From Ligustrum vulgare (Eukaryota > Streptophyta > Magnoliopsida > Lamiales > Oleaceae), in NCBI GenBank assembly GCA_963555705.1, contig OY743183.1, positions 47,233,466-47,297,465 on the forward strand: DNA of 64,000 nucleotides. The letters run 5' to 3'. The notes beneath the pieces are model-generated. The model had not been told where the DNA came from. It ran no database searches and was given only the letters and a program-made list of their open reading frames with translations. Positions 10,490 to 22,790 of this stretch are shown here, piece by piece; position 1 is the stretch's first letter; the number at the start of each line of letters is the position of its first letter. Position numbers and translations under genes: made by a program.

Positions 10490-13400
10490 AATCCACAACA
10501 ACTCCATCCCAACCCAACCCCGCACTCACCCCACGCACCCCGACAACCCACCCCACCCCACCCCCACCCAGACTACACCACATAAAATAATTTTTTTCCT
10601 TCTACTTTTCCACACTCACCCTCACTCCCAACACCACCTTACCCACCTCACCCCCACTCCTCCCCCAACCCAACCCCACCCACCCACCAACCACCCCGCC
10701 ACCACTCACTCACTCACCCACCCCACCCCACCCCACCCACCACACCACAAGAATGATTTTACTTCTATTTTTTTCTCATAATCACCCACCCCACCCACCT
10801 AATCACCCACCCACTAGTCCTATCCCACCAGACCCACCCCACTCCAAAAATAAGTTTTTTTTTTAGATATTTTTCCACCCTTTCCCACCCCACCCCACCC
10901 GACCATACCCTATCCCACCCCACCTCACCTCACCAACAATGAATTTTTTTACTACTTTTCCACAACTCGCTCAGACCCTACCCTATCCTACCCCGCCACC
11001 CCCACCCACCCCACCCAACCCAAAATTAATTTTTTTCTTCTAATTTTCGACTCCCCCACCAGCCTCGCCCCTGACCCTACCCCAACCCACCTCATCCAAA
11101 ATGATTTTTTTTACTACTTTTTTACGACTTACCCAGACCCTGCCACGCCACCCATCCCCCACCCCACCCCACCCCACCCAACCCAAAATTAATTTTTTTC
11201 TCCTAGTTTTTCACACCCCTACCCATCCCTCCCCGACCCTACCACGCCACCCCCACCCCACCCCACTTCCTACCCCACCCAAATATGATTTTTTTTCTAT
11301 ATTTTCACACCATACCCTAACAAACCCACTACACCCCACCCTAGCAACCCCACCACAACCTACCCCACCAAAAAATGATTTTTCTTCTATTTTTTCACAC
11401 TTTACCTCAATCGCCCCATCCTATCCCACTGCACCCTACTCACCCACCCTACCCCATTCAAAAATGATTTTTCTACTATTTTTTACACCCCACCCCACCA
11501 CCCCATCCCACCGAACCCCGCCACCAACCATACCCCATCAAAAAATTATTTCCCACCCCACCACGCACCCACCAACGCAATTTTTTTTTCTTTTACTTTT
11601 TCCAACCCCGAACCAGACCTCGACCCCAACCTACCCACCCCACTCCAAAAAATTATTTTTTTCTTCTACTTTTCCCCACCCCCACCCACCCTACCCTACC
11701 CTACCCCCACCCAAAAAAATGATTTTTTCTTCTACTTTTCCAACCCTGACCCCACCCCAATAACCCACCCACCCCCACCCTACCTCACCATAAAAAATGA
11801 TTTCTTCTAGTTTTTCTAGCCCCACCCGACCTCTACCCCACTATCCCCACCCCCAAAATCATAATCAATAACGTAAGTTGACACGAGATCGCAGTTAAGT
11901 CACACAAGGTCACACAAAGTCACAATTACAAATTTATTTGTAAAATCCCACCCCTCCAAGGTCAAAGTTCGGTCACACAAGGTCAAAGTTCGGTCAAACG
12001 AGGTCACAGTTAGGTCACAATTAGGTCAAACGAGGTCATGGTTAGATCACACGAGGTCACAGGTCGATCACATAAAGTCACGCTTCGTTCTTACAAAGTC
12101 ACACATAGTTATATTTGACACAATTGTAGGTCACATCACGTCCTCGTCCAATGGTCACACCAAGTCACAGTTGGTCACAATCTATATAATTGGTCACAAT
12201 GATCCGTAATTGATTACATATTATTTATTTATTGGTCATAGTTACCTAATAATTGGTCATAGTCATCAATAATTGATCACAATTTATTTATTGATTGATG
12301 ATAACTTACTTGTTTTTCTTGATCACATTCGCACTTATCATAAGTTGCACAAACTCACAATTAGTCAATATTTTGATCACATTTACCTATAATTGATCAA
12401 AATTATCATATAATTGGTACGTATTATTTATTTATTGGTCATAATTTACACGTTTCCTCAATCACAATTAGTTAACATTTTTGTTACAATTACCTAATAT
12501 TTGGTCACATTCCGTATTCTTAGTTTTCTTGGTCACATCCCCCATTTCTCACAAGTCACAATTAGTAAATATTTTGGTCACATCCCGTACTTGATCACAC
12601 AAAGTCACGATTTGAACATACAAGGTCACAGTTCGATCACAAAAAGTCTCAATTCGGTCATACAAGGTCATAGTTCAATCACACGATGTCATAGTTCGGT
12701 CACATGTGTTACCAAACTATGACCTTGTGTGATCGAACCGTGCCTTCGTGTGACCAACTGTGACTTTATGTTATCGAATTGTGACTTTGTGTGACCGAAT
12801 TTTGCAACTAAACCAATTGTGATCTAACTGTGACCTTGTGTGACCAAACTATGACCTTGTGTGATCAAACTATGACATTGTGTGATCAACTGTGACTTTA
12901 GGAATGTGTGGGTAGGTGGGTGAGGTTTTTCAACTAAATTTGTAATGTGACATTGTGTGACCAATTGTGTGACATGTTGTGACTTTGCATGTGGGGGTGG
13001 GGTAGGGTAGGGTGGGGTGATCGAATTATTAGGTAAGTGTAACCAAAATGTCGACTAAATGTGACTTTTGTGTGACTTATGACGAGTAGGGAATGTGACC
13101 AATTATTAGGTAATTATGACAAAAATTATTAACTAATCATGAAAAAAAATGAGTAAGTTGTGACCAATAAATAAATAATATGTGACCAACTATAAATGAT
13201 TGTGACCAATTATATTAAAGGTTGTGACCTTCTATAACTTTTTGTTACCATTGGACGAGGAAAAGTATAAGAAAAATTAGAAGAAGAAAAATCATTTTTG
13301 GGTAGGGGTGATATTGGTGGGTGACGGGGATAGGATCGAGACGGATTGTGGAAAAGAAAAAAAAATTATTTTTGGGTGGGGTGGGTAGTGGCGGGGTTGC

Positions 13401-14990
13401 TGGGTGACGGGCATAGGGTCAGGATGGAGTGTGAAAGAGTAGGGAAAAAATCATTTTTGGGTGGGGTTAGTTGGTTGGGTGGGTGGCGGGGTAGGGTCGG
13501 GAGCGAGGTGGGTGGGGTGTGAAAAATTGAAGAAAAAAAATCATTTTTGAGGGTGGGTATGGTAGGGTGGGTGCAAGGGTAGGGTCTTGGTGGGGTGTGA
13601 AAAAGTGGAAGAAAAAAATCATTTCTGAGTGGGGTGGAGTCGATTGGTTGGGTGGGTAGCTGGTAGGGGCGGGACGTGTGTGAAAAATTAGAAAGAAAAA
13701 ATCATTTTTGGGTGGGGTGGGTGGCGGGGTAGGGTGGAAAACATGGAGAGATAAAAAAATTTATTTTGTGGGGTGGGGTGGGGTGGGAAGGGTGGTGTTG
13801 GGGTGGGGTTGGTGGGGGCGTGAAAAAGTAGAAGGAAAAAAATCATTTTTGGGTTGGGGTGGGGTGGGATCGGTAGGGTGGTGTCGGGCTGGGTGGTGGT
13901 AGGTGGAAAAGTAGAAGGAAAAAAATCGTTTTTGCCATGAGGTGGGGTAGGGTGGGTGGCGAGGCGGACAGGGTGTGTCGTGGTCTGTGGTTGGGATAAG
14001 ATCAATTTGTCACTTTATGATGAAGTGGGGTTGGGTTGGGTTAGGGTGGGATGGGATGGGGAAGTGTAAGAAACATTGGGAGAATATAGAAATAAACTTA
14101 TTTTTGGGGTGGGATATGATATGGGTGGTGAGGTTGGGTTTTTGGTTTGGGTCGGGGGATGTGGCTAGGGTGAGATCAATTTATCACTTTGCAATGAGGT
14201 TGGATAGGATAGGGTCAAGTGGGGTTAGGTCGGGGTGGGGTGGGTTGGGGAAGTGTAGGAAAATATCGAGAGAATAAAAATAAACTTATTTTTGGGATGG
14301 GGTAGGATATGGGTGGTGAGGCGGGGTGGGTGGTGGGGTTGGAGGATGTGGTTAGGGTGAGATCAATTTGTCACTTTAAGATGAGGTGGGGTAGGGTAGG
14401 GTGGGGTGGGGTTGGGTGGTGGTCTGTGGCTGGGATAAGATCAATTTGTCACTTTGCGATGAGGTAGGGTAGGGTAGGGTCGAGTGGAGTGGGGTTGGGT
14501 TGGGTTGGGGTGGGATAGGGAAGTGTAGGAAAACATTGGGAAAAAATAAAAATAAACTTATTTTTGGGGTGAGGTAGGATATGGGTGGTGAGATGGTGTG
14601 GGTGGGTAGGGTGGGTGGGTGGGGTCGGGGATGTGGTGAGATCAATTTGTCATTTGCGGTGGGGTGGGGTGGGGTCGAGTAAGGTTGGGTTGTGGTGGAG
14701 TGGGATGGGAAAGTGTAAGAAAACATAGAGAGAAAATAAAAATAAACTTATTTTTTGGGTGGGCAGTGTGGGTGGGTTGGGTCGGGGGATGTGGTTAGGG
14801 TGATATCAATTTGTCACTTTGCAATGAGGTTGGGTAGGGTCGAGTGGGGTTGGGGTTGGGAGGGGGGTGAGATGGGGAATGATAGGAAAACATCGAAAGG
14901 AAAAAAATAAAAATTATTTTTGGGTTGGGGTGGGGTGGGGTGGGATGGAGTGGAGTGGGGTGGTGGTAGGTTGTGACGTCAAAATTTGAA
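10490..14990. mobile_element. Giant fold-back (inverted minisatellite) structure
   Basis: Four layers mirror one another. About 10490-11865 is C-rich on the plus strand: runs of CCCACCCC broken every 50-70 bp by AAAATGATTTTTTTCTTCTA. About 11870-12704 is built from GGTCACA/AGGTCACAGTTCGGTCAC units. After the palindrome CACATGTG at 12701-12708 the complement follows: TGTGACC units to about 13265, then GGGTGGGG runs broken by AAAAATCATTTTTGGG to about 14990. The arms are about 2.2 and 2.3 kb. Long inverted repeats built of tandem repeats are the hallmark of fold-back transposons. The termini and TSD could not be fixed, and long proline/histidine/threonine-rich or glycine/tryptophan-rich frames here are repeat artefacts. 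Within the right arm CACTTTG and ATAAACTTATTTTTGGG recur in a longer, about 200-280-bp, unit. Confidence 0.7.
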
Positions 14991-15194
14991 TTTCTGATTT
15001 AATATTATATTAGTTTTAATATAATATATAGTAGATAATTATGTTTATCTTATGTATATCATTATATTTATTTTTAATTATTAAACACCTAACTAAATGA
15101 ATTAATACCTGAATTTTAAAAAAAAAGATTTCCTTTACATGATTTTTGAATTGTATCTTTGAAACACAAGATTTTATGTAATTTTACCTTTCTC

Positions 15195-15921
15195 TAATCT
15201 ATAATATATATTAAATTTGTTATGTTGGGAACGGAAACCAATAGCATTTTACCACTCAAAATGGTCTCCACTTACACATTTTCTCTTTGTTTGACCATAC
15301 AACTTGATACTAAAATTGTTTATTGATTGCCACTTCGCCATCCAGTCATTATTTAATGCAGCTTTTATTACATGAATGATTTTTTTTTTCTCTATGTTGA
15401 CCGCCCCCTAGAATTCCAGTATGTTGGATATAAAATCCAAGCACATATTTACTTCACATTCAAATTCAAACTTCACACTATAACTCATTTCCCCTACTTT
15501 TTCCTTACTGCTCCTTTGTATTTTTTTGATTACCGTCCACTTCCTTACAATCGCGTCGACCTTCGTACTCTTGAAAGACCTTACAAAGCATCGTGCCAAC
15601 TAGCGTCTAAAGGCCCTTTGTGCAAGAAAATGGTTATTTCCTGAATTCAACTTGAAAATGCATTGACATTTGGTTCTCGATGTTGATGACTATTTATCCA
15701 TGGATCTTATCTACATCACAAGAAATACAATTTAAATTTTTCGTTGTAAGAGATGTCGGTATACGAACATTTTTCGAGAAAAAAACTGTGGGATGCGAAC
15801 GTATATATTAAATCGATTGGAGATATAATATTTCTTCATTACATATGCGGTTTCGCTGGAGACTATTTTCTTCGTTTTGATCGGATGAAGTGATGCGTTG
15901 TGATCGAAATAAGCGAGCTAC

Positions 15922-15922
<1 letters not shown>
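15195..15922 (+). mobile_element. Helitron-like repeat, copy B
   Basis: Homologue of copy A (6036-6770) in the same orientation, beginning TCTATAATATATATTAAA and ending in the region GATCGAAATAAGCGAGC, where a (TA)n tract begins. Same reservations about the 3' end. Confidence 0.55.

Positions 15923-15923
<1 letters not shown>

Positions 15924-15970
<47 letters not shown>
15924..15970. repeat. (TA)n microsatellite
   Basis: About 23 consecutive TA units at the end of Helitron-like copy B. The isoleucine/tyrosine-rich frames over it on both strands are artefacts. Confidence 0.97.
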
Positions 15971-15972
<2 letters not shown>

Positions 15973-15974
15973 GC

Positions 15975-16105
15975 ATCCCACCTCCTTCCCAGTTCCAACT
16001 AATATTTGCCTTTTTCGCTTCATTGCATTTTGCTCCTATTAGTCTCTTCTTCAACCCCCATCCTACCTTCTTCCCAGTTCCCACTATTATTTGACTTTTT
16101 CGCCT
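15975..16105 (+). repeat. Tandem duplication of about 60 bp
   Basis: CCCATCCTACCTTCTTCCCAG / CCGCATCCCACCTCCTTCCC followed by TTCCAACTAATATTTG / TTCCCACTATTATTTG and a TTTTTCGC(T/C)TCATTG motif occurs twice. Confidence 0.75.
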
Positions 16106-16116
16106 CATTGAATTTT

Positions 16117-16224
16117 CCTCCTAACTTATTAAGCGTGTTTAATTAATCAAGTCTATTAGTTGAGATGTTCCTCCTAACTAATTAAGTGTGTTTAATTAAT
16201 CAAGTCTATTAGTTGATTAGGATG
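16117..16224 (+). repeat. Tandem duplication, period about 53 bp
   Basis: TTAAGTGTGTTTAATTAATC, then AAGTCTATTAGTTGA, occurs twice in near-identical form (first unit with GCGTG for GTGTG). Confidence 0.9.
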
Positions 16225-16639
16225 TTTTATGCTTGTTTAGAAGAAATTATAAATTATTGAAATTATAATTGTAAAAATGAGTGTTAAATCAGTTGATAGT
16301 AGTGGTGGGTCATAAGAAATACATGGTTAGAAACAAAAACTTTAGGATAATAGGTCCAAAATGTTTTTACCTTTCACTTGTCTTGTGTATAAAATGTCCG
16401 TACCTTTCATTTTATTTTAGTATTTTCATCCGGAATTCAACCTTTTGTTGGGCAAAACGTCATTTTATCTATTTTCATTCAAATGTCTTTTTAAGTAAAG
16501 GGTATTTTTGTCTTTTAAAAAATAAAAAATAAAAAGAAATTAACACAAAACGTCCTCACCTTTCACTTTTATTGTGCAAAAAGTCCATACATCCCAACCT
16601 TTGACATTTTACTCTTAGTTCAACCTTTATTAGTACAAA

Positions 16640-17866
16640 GGGTAATTGGGGCAAACATCCCTACCTTTAAGCGGTTTTGTGCAAATCATCCCAACCTTCA
16701 AAATTTTGACATTTTCACCCTCACATTCGCAATTTCTTGCTAAAACATCCTTGCCATCTATTTCTGTTAGAAAATCCGTCAGTTGACTCAAAAATCATCT
16801 ATTAACCAATTTAATAAAGGGCAAAAGAGTCAATTCAATTATCATTTTATTTAAAATTGACCAAAAAGAAAAGGATAAAAACAAAAATAAAATTGACAAC
16901 TATTCATTTTCTTCCCCAACCTGCTGAATCTCTCATCCATCACTCGACAACTTTTTTAGTGCAATGAGTTTACTTCTCCAAACCGGTAGAAGTCTACTTT
17001 TTCTTGAAGATGGTGTTTGGGTTGAATTAGCTACTGGTTTCTAAAATTTTTGTGTTGAAGAGCCAGTTGGAGAAGTATAATCAAGGAAGAAGCTATCGAA
17101 AATTGTTGCATGCTAAGTGTTCGCTGAAATGCCTGAATCAAACTTTTCTTATTTTTTTATGCTTGATGATATAAGAAATTGCATAAATGAATTTGTGAGA
17201 TGATTCAAAACAAAATATGGGTATTCACATCTACATGAAAAGAAATGACTCCACACGAGCAAACCCAATTTTTGTTATTATATCACACTTCCCATAGCCA
17301 ATCCCGTATTATTAAAAATGATATAAGATCAATGAGTAGGTGAGCCTGCAAGAGAGTCTTGATACGATCAATAAGCAGCTGGAGAAGGTCATGAGGGTCA
17401 GAAAGTCTGAAAGAGTTCCCAATCTAAGTCTCTTGTTATGTTGGAGGATTTCATAAATCAGGCATTGGCCAAATAAGGAGGTAAAGAAGAAGATGAGCAT
17501 TAGTAATGTGAAGGCCTTGAATTCAATGAAGCAGATTAATAAGAACAATAAACAGTACGAGGGATGGATGAGGGATTCAATAGGTTGGAGAAGAAGATGA
17601 ATAGTTGTCAATTTTATTTTTGGTTTTATTCTTTTCTTTTTGGTCAATTTTAAATAAAATGATAATTGAATTGACTCTTTTTCCCTTCATTAAATTGGTT
17701 AATTGATGATTGTTGAGTTAATTGACGGATTTTCTAATAGTATTAGACGGCAAGGATGTTTTTATCAAGAAATTGCGAATGTGAGGGTGAAAATGCCAAG
17801 GTTTTGAAGGTAGGGATGATTTGCACAAAACCAGTTAAAGGTAGGGACATTTTCTGCGAATTACCC
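16640..17866. mobile_element. MULE-B: Pack-MULE with eIF3c fragment
   Basis: Terminal inverted repeats of about 280 bp (about 88 percent identity by eye) begin GGGTAATTGGGG on the left and GGGTAATTCGC (complement) on the right. A perfect 10-bp TSD, TTAGTACAAA, lies at 16630-16639 and 17867-17876. The TIR resembles that of the host element MULE-A, so one family member inserted into another. The core (about 16926-17580) carries a captured piece of a cellular gene, making this a Pack-MULE. No transposase is present. Confidence 0.85.
17348..17561 (+). pseudogene. Captured fragment of translation initiation factor eIF3 subunit c
   Basis: The plus strand reads SLDTINKQLEKVMRVRKSER then VPNLSLL; after a frame change MLEDFINQALAK, and after another KKKMSISNVKALNSMKQ and NNKQYE. 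This order and wording match the N-terminal part of plant eIF3c, a core subunit of the translation initiation complex, as I remember it (INKQLEKVM..SxxVPNLY, LEDFLNQAL, KKKMSxSNxKALNxMKQKLKKNNKQYE). At least two single-base frameshifts and missing codons after MKQ make it non-functional. It lies between the inverted repeats of MULE-B. It may be intron-free, which could be tested against the host gene. Confidence 0.75.
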
Positions 17867-18717
17867 TTAGTACAAAATGTCCATACCTTAGACGTTTCCA
17901 CACTTAATTTCACATTTTACTTTGTAAAACGTCATTTCCATCCATTTCTATCAAAATACTTAGTTAAGTGAGGGTATTCTCATTTTCCCACAACAAATAA
18001 AAGGAGAAAAGGAATAAAAAAACTTGTATTTTTCTCCAATACTACACCCCAAAAATCAAAGTGAACGAGTACGTGTGACAAAAAATGATTACTGAAATAA
18101 ATGAGTGAATTTTTTGATTTTTATTTTATTTTATTTTTGGAACGGGGTTGGGGTGAGGTTGGAGTGTTGGGTAAGAAGAATCTGCTCTTGTATGATGGCA
18201 ATTTTGAAGAGTGACGTTTTGAATAGTAATTTTTTTTTTGAAAATGTGTGGTTAAAAATCATGGAAACTTTTGGTTTTACGCATAGAAAATGGGAGAACA
18301 TCTTTCACTTAACTGAGCTTTCGGATTAAAATAAATGGAAATGACAATATGCACAATAAAAGATAGATTTAAGGATGAAAATGCAAAATATTGGAATGCA
18401 TGGACGTTTTGCAAAATGAAAGTGAAAGATAAGGAGTTTTTGTGCTAATAAATGGTGAAATTAAGAGATGAAATGTGAAAGATTAGAAGATATGGACTTT
18501 TTGCACAATAAAAGAGAAATTTATGGCAAGTTTTGTGCTAATTAACCTTTCTTTTCTCTTTTTCATTTTAATGAAAATACGAAAATAACCTTTACTTAAC
18601 AAGACATTTGGATGAAAATGGTTGAAAAAAGACATTTTGCACAATAAAAATGTTGAATTAATGGTGAAAATGTCAAAAAAGAAAGGGAGAGACGTTTTGA
18701 ACAAAGTAGGTGAAAGG

Positions 18718-20307
18718 TGATAAGTGTATTTTATACACTTATTTCTATCCTGAAAGTAGGATTTTATCATTTTGTTTAAGAATATATGTTATTTATTTTG
18801 TTATTATTTTTTTATATTTCAAAAATAATCCCAGAGTCGAGAAATCAAAGGAAATTGAGCAAAAACAAGTCATTTGGATGATAAAAGAGCTAAAGTGTGA
18901 AAATCAAGAGTAGATGAAGTAAATCAAATGGCCAATTGGAAGAAAAGTCAAAGAAAGAATCAAATTGGAAGAAATTAGAATTTCAAGGACTAAAGTATAC
19001 AAATCAAATGAAGAAGGACCAAATTGCAAATACGCAATGATTGATTCAGACCATGATACGATACTTGAAGATTGCTAGGAGTCAATTGGATGCAATTAGA
19101 AGTCAAAAAGGAATGAAATGTGATAAGAATATTACCATAAATTGATTTCAATCACACAAGATTTTAGGGCACATATTTAGTCAGATTTTGAAACCTAATT
19201 TCGGGGAAGTAAACCTTCAAATTGGGAAAATCTTATTCCAGGAAGAATTGTAGCCCTTTAAGTTATATTTCTAAATCACTTTAAATCATATCAATCGGAT
19301 AAGGGAGTAAAAAGATATGATTAAAATACTGAATGCTATGTGTGTAGTGACAAAAAGATTTCCCCCGAAGGTGACTTTCCTTGTTCGGTTGGAACTCTTT
19401 TGGAAGTCAATTTGGACAGATTTTCAGCATTCTTCTCATCCAAGTAACCTATACTTTGACCTAATCTATAAATACCAGATCTTACGCACGAAATTGGAGG
19501 TTCCCGCCTGCTTGAATAAAGGTCAAAACCATGTCGAATTACCGAGGGATTCATGCATAGTCGAAGGCACAATTGAAGAAAAAATATCAAGGGCATGAAT
19601 AGGGTGACATCTATCCATTCTTCTTGTAATTTACATTCAATTATGTTTTTAGTCTAGGTTTTTAATGTTAGAATAGTGATGAAACATTAATTTTCGGATT
19701 TTGTGTATTAATTCATTGTTTGATTTTTTTAATTCTTGGGTTTGAGTAATTGATTCATCCTTATATTATCATATGATATATGATTGATTTGATGATTTCT
19801 TAAGTTCAAAAGATAGGATTTCATTAGACAAGTTTCAAATGCCACAAAATCCGATAGGGGATAGAAATATACCCTTATACTTTGTGTTATCTACAATAGT
19901 ACTCAAAAATCCGTTAATGTTGTTCTATACATTTGGATTCATCATAGAAATATAGTCGTTTCATGTATAAGAGAGGTGTTAATTCTTGTTCGAAAAGGGA
20001 GTTTTTACAAAATTTGGAATATGAATTTTCAAAATCCCAAGAATCATTGTTTGACAATTGGGTTAATGCATAATTGATGAAATTAATGTGGATTCTCAAT
20101 TCTAACATGTTTTTCTCATATTTTCTTTAATTCAAATCGTTTGTTTAAATAGTTTGTTTTAATTCAAAATTCTCAAATTCAACGCTTTTCTCGTTCTGGT
20201 TAATATTAATAGTCTAAAATAAAATTTATAACAATTCTCGTGGGATCGATACTTGGCGTCATGTCCATTATATTACTTGCGCGACCCATGCACTTGTGGA
20301 GTGAACA
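18718..20307 (+). repeat. 5' LTR of Athila-like element
   Basis: Starts TGATAAGTGTATTTTATACA, ends GTGAACA just before the primer-binding site. Paired with 25944-27546, with numerous substitutions and small indels. Confidence 0.85.
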
Positions 20308-20313
20308 AGTTTT

Positions 20314-20330
20314 TGACGTCGTTGCCGGGA
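20314..20330 (+). promoter_or_regulatory. Primer-binding site, tRNA-Asp type
   Basis: TGACGTCGTTGCCGGGA differs from the usual TGGCGCCGTTGCCGGGGA (complement of the tRNA-Asp 3' end) by G-to-A and C-to-T changes typical of deamination. It primes minus-strand synthesis in this group. Confidence 0.75.
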
Positions 20331-20699
20331 TTGTAGTTTAAATTTATTTTTAGATAACTTTCATTATTTCGGACTTTTTACCGTTCATTTTTTGTTTCTT
20401 TATTTTTTTGTTTTTGTTTTTATTTTATTCTAGGATTTTAATTTCTGATTTTAGTTTAGTCACTAGTTTCGTTGTTTTTCTTTTACTTGTGTATGTTACT
20501 TTCAAAGAATTGGAATCTTTTCGAAGTTGACCCGGAAGTAGAACGTATTTTACACCGGAGGTTAAGAGAAGCTAGGGAGATAAACAGGAAAATCAAAAAG
20601 AGGAACAAATGGCAAACAACAATCTAGCTTTACCTGGTGTTGAGCCATAAGATGAGGAGAATAGACTTGTAGGAGATTTCATGACCCCACAAATTGTCC

Positions 20700-21580
20700 A
20701 AACCAATCAAGTATAGTTTATCCACCTTTTGGTCTTGCAAACTTCCAGTTAAAGACCAATATAATAAACATGTTTCAAAATTGGCATCAATTCTATGGCA
20801 ACCCCGATGAAAATCCACATGTAAATTTGTTTAAATTTTTAGACATGTGTGAACATTTTAAATATCAGGGTGTGTCAGATGACGCCATGAGACTTAGGTT
20901 ATTTCCATATACCTTAAGAGATAGGGCAATGATTGGTTAGATTCCTCCCGCAAGTATAACAACTTGGAATAACTTGGCCTAAAAATTTTGCACAAGATTC
21001 ATGCCCCCAGCCAAAGTCGCTAAACTCAGACATGATATAACAATTTTTTAACAATGAGAGTCTAAGTCATGAAGCATGGAACAGGTTTAAAATCATGCTT
21101 AGAAAGTGCCCACAACATGGACTACCTAAAAATGAGCAGATAAGGTACTTTTACATTGGCTTGCTCCCTCAATACAAGAGTCTTGTTGATTCGTCATCTA
21201 ATGGATCAATAACTACCCAAACTCTTGATGGAGCACTTGAACTGATTGAGAGAATAGCCATTACCAATGCAATGTGGGCATCTGAGAGAACAATCCAAAA
21301 AAAAATCAGCACTATTTGCCAAAATAGACTCATTGGTGAATTCATATAGACCAACTATTCAGTGAAAAATGTAGTAATTGGATGCGAGGAATGTGGGCTA
21401 ATCACAGTACATCAGATTGTCCAATTTTAGCTAGTCAAGCTGAACAAGTAGACTTTTACAAGGGGGATACCGCCAAAATAATCCATATTCCAACAATTAT
21501 AATCCTGGTTGGCGAAATCAGCCTAACTTCTCATGGAGGGATAATCAAAATGGAACAGGCCAGCAAGCTCCTCCACAGTA
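20700..21580 (+). pseudogene. Athila-like gag relic
   Basis: Readable blocks are YPPFGLANFQLKTNIINMFQ, FYGNPDENPHVNLFKFLDMC, then RLRLFPYTLRDRA, and ESLSHEAWNRFKIMLRKCPQ, then HGLPKNEQIRYFYIGLLPQY. The last two are the hallmark of Athila/Ty3 gag (Retrotrans_gag). Frame changes and stops occur between blocks (near 20938, 20982, 21048 and 21348). A coiled, methionine/lysine-rich stretch (MERTKQYMSQTNQVMAKTDQ) follows at 21585-21878. Confidence 0.85.
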
Positions 21581-22121
21581 GGTAGTGGAGAAGAAACCTC
21601 AACTAGAGGAGATGATCATGGAATTGATGGAGAGGACTAAGCAGTACATGAGCCAGACCAATCAGGTTATGGCTAAAACTGATCAGTTCATGACCAAAAC
21701 TGACCAATTCAAGAGGATGACTGAAACTACATTGCGAAATCATTACGCTTCAAACAAAAACTTGGAAACTCAAGTTGGTCAGATAGCTCAGGCTTTAGAA
21801 ACCAGAGCCTCGGGTATATTACTTGCAAATACTGGGGTAAACCCAAAGGAACAACTCATGGCTATAAATGTGGTGTAAAATGAGAAAAATGCAATCACTA
21901 CACGTAAAATTCAAATAAAAAAGCGAGCTGAAGTTCTTGAACAGATTATGGAAAGTGGTGAGAAAATGGCTGAAAAGGAAGATAGCCATGAGGTGAAATC
22001 AACAATTAAACCTCATGAGTCTCCTATCCCACTTCCACAGAGGCTGAAGAAAACAAGAAAGGATTAGCTGTTCAACAAGTTTGTAAATATATTTAGAAAA
22101 CTCCACATAAATATAACTGTC

Positions 22122-22790
22122 TTGGAAGCTATCACACAGATCCCAAATTATGCCAAACTTCTGAAGAAAATGATGTTTAGCAAAAAGAAGCTTGAAAATT
22201 TTGAGGAGGTGACTTTGAAAGAAGAATACAGTGCAATCTTGCAAAACAAGCTACCATCTAAGCTCAAAGACCCAAAGAGTTTTTCGATACCTTGCATCAT
22301 AGGGGATTTACAATTCAACAAGGTCTTATGTGACCTAGGTGCAAGTATAAATCTGATGTCCCTATCTGTATACAAAAAGCTAGGATTGGGTGACCTACAG
22401 GGTAGCAATATCACATTGTAACTAGCTGATTGATCCATTTGTTACCCTTATGGAGTTGTGGAGGATGTGCTCGTTAAAGCTGATAAATTCATATTTCTTG
22501 CTGATTTTGTTATTTTAGACATGGAGGAAGATGAAAAAGTCCTCATGATACTTGGCCAACCATTTCTAGCCATTGCACGAATACTAATTGATGTAGAAAA
22601 GGGAGATGTAGTACTATGTGCTGAAAATCAGGAAGTAACGTTCACAATGATGCAATTCAATACTCACAACCCACAAATTGAAAATTGTTCCAGGATCGAT
22701 GTGAAAATGGCCATTAAATGCTGGGAGAGATATGAGTACAGGGTGAGAGTAGATGAAGAGGCTTCACCATCAAATCTAAAGTCATCTTGA
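22122..22790 (+). pseudogene. Retroviral-type aspartic protease domain, broken
   Basis: LLKKMMFSKKKLENFEEVTL leads into a protease core with CDLGASINLMSLSVYKKLGL, where DLGAS is the variant active-site motif seen in Athila elements. It continues, after a stop at 22420 and a frame change, with VLVKADKFIFLADFVILDME and ILGQPFLAIARILIDVEKG. The protease would cut the Gag-Pol precursor. Nothing resembling RT follows. Confidence 0.85.

Noticed and set aside
11101..11763. 220-codon proline/histidine/threonine-rich ORF
   Set aside because: It lies wholly in the C-rich minisatellite arm of the fold-back structure; composition reflects CCCACCC repeats, with no domain and no gene context.
13270..14990. 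Interstitial telomeric repeats (GGGTTAGGG-like strings)
   Set aside because: TTAGGG-like strings appear only as chance parts of degenerate GGGTGGGG runs; the plant telomere unit TTTAGGG is not tandemly repeated here.
15808..16108. ORFs with long YIYIYI tracts
   Set aside because: Translation of the (TA)n microsatellite.
17312..17647. 111-codon hydrophobic minus-strand ORF
   Set aside because: It is the antisense of the eIF3c fragment captured by MULE-B.
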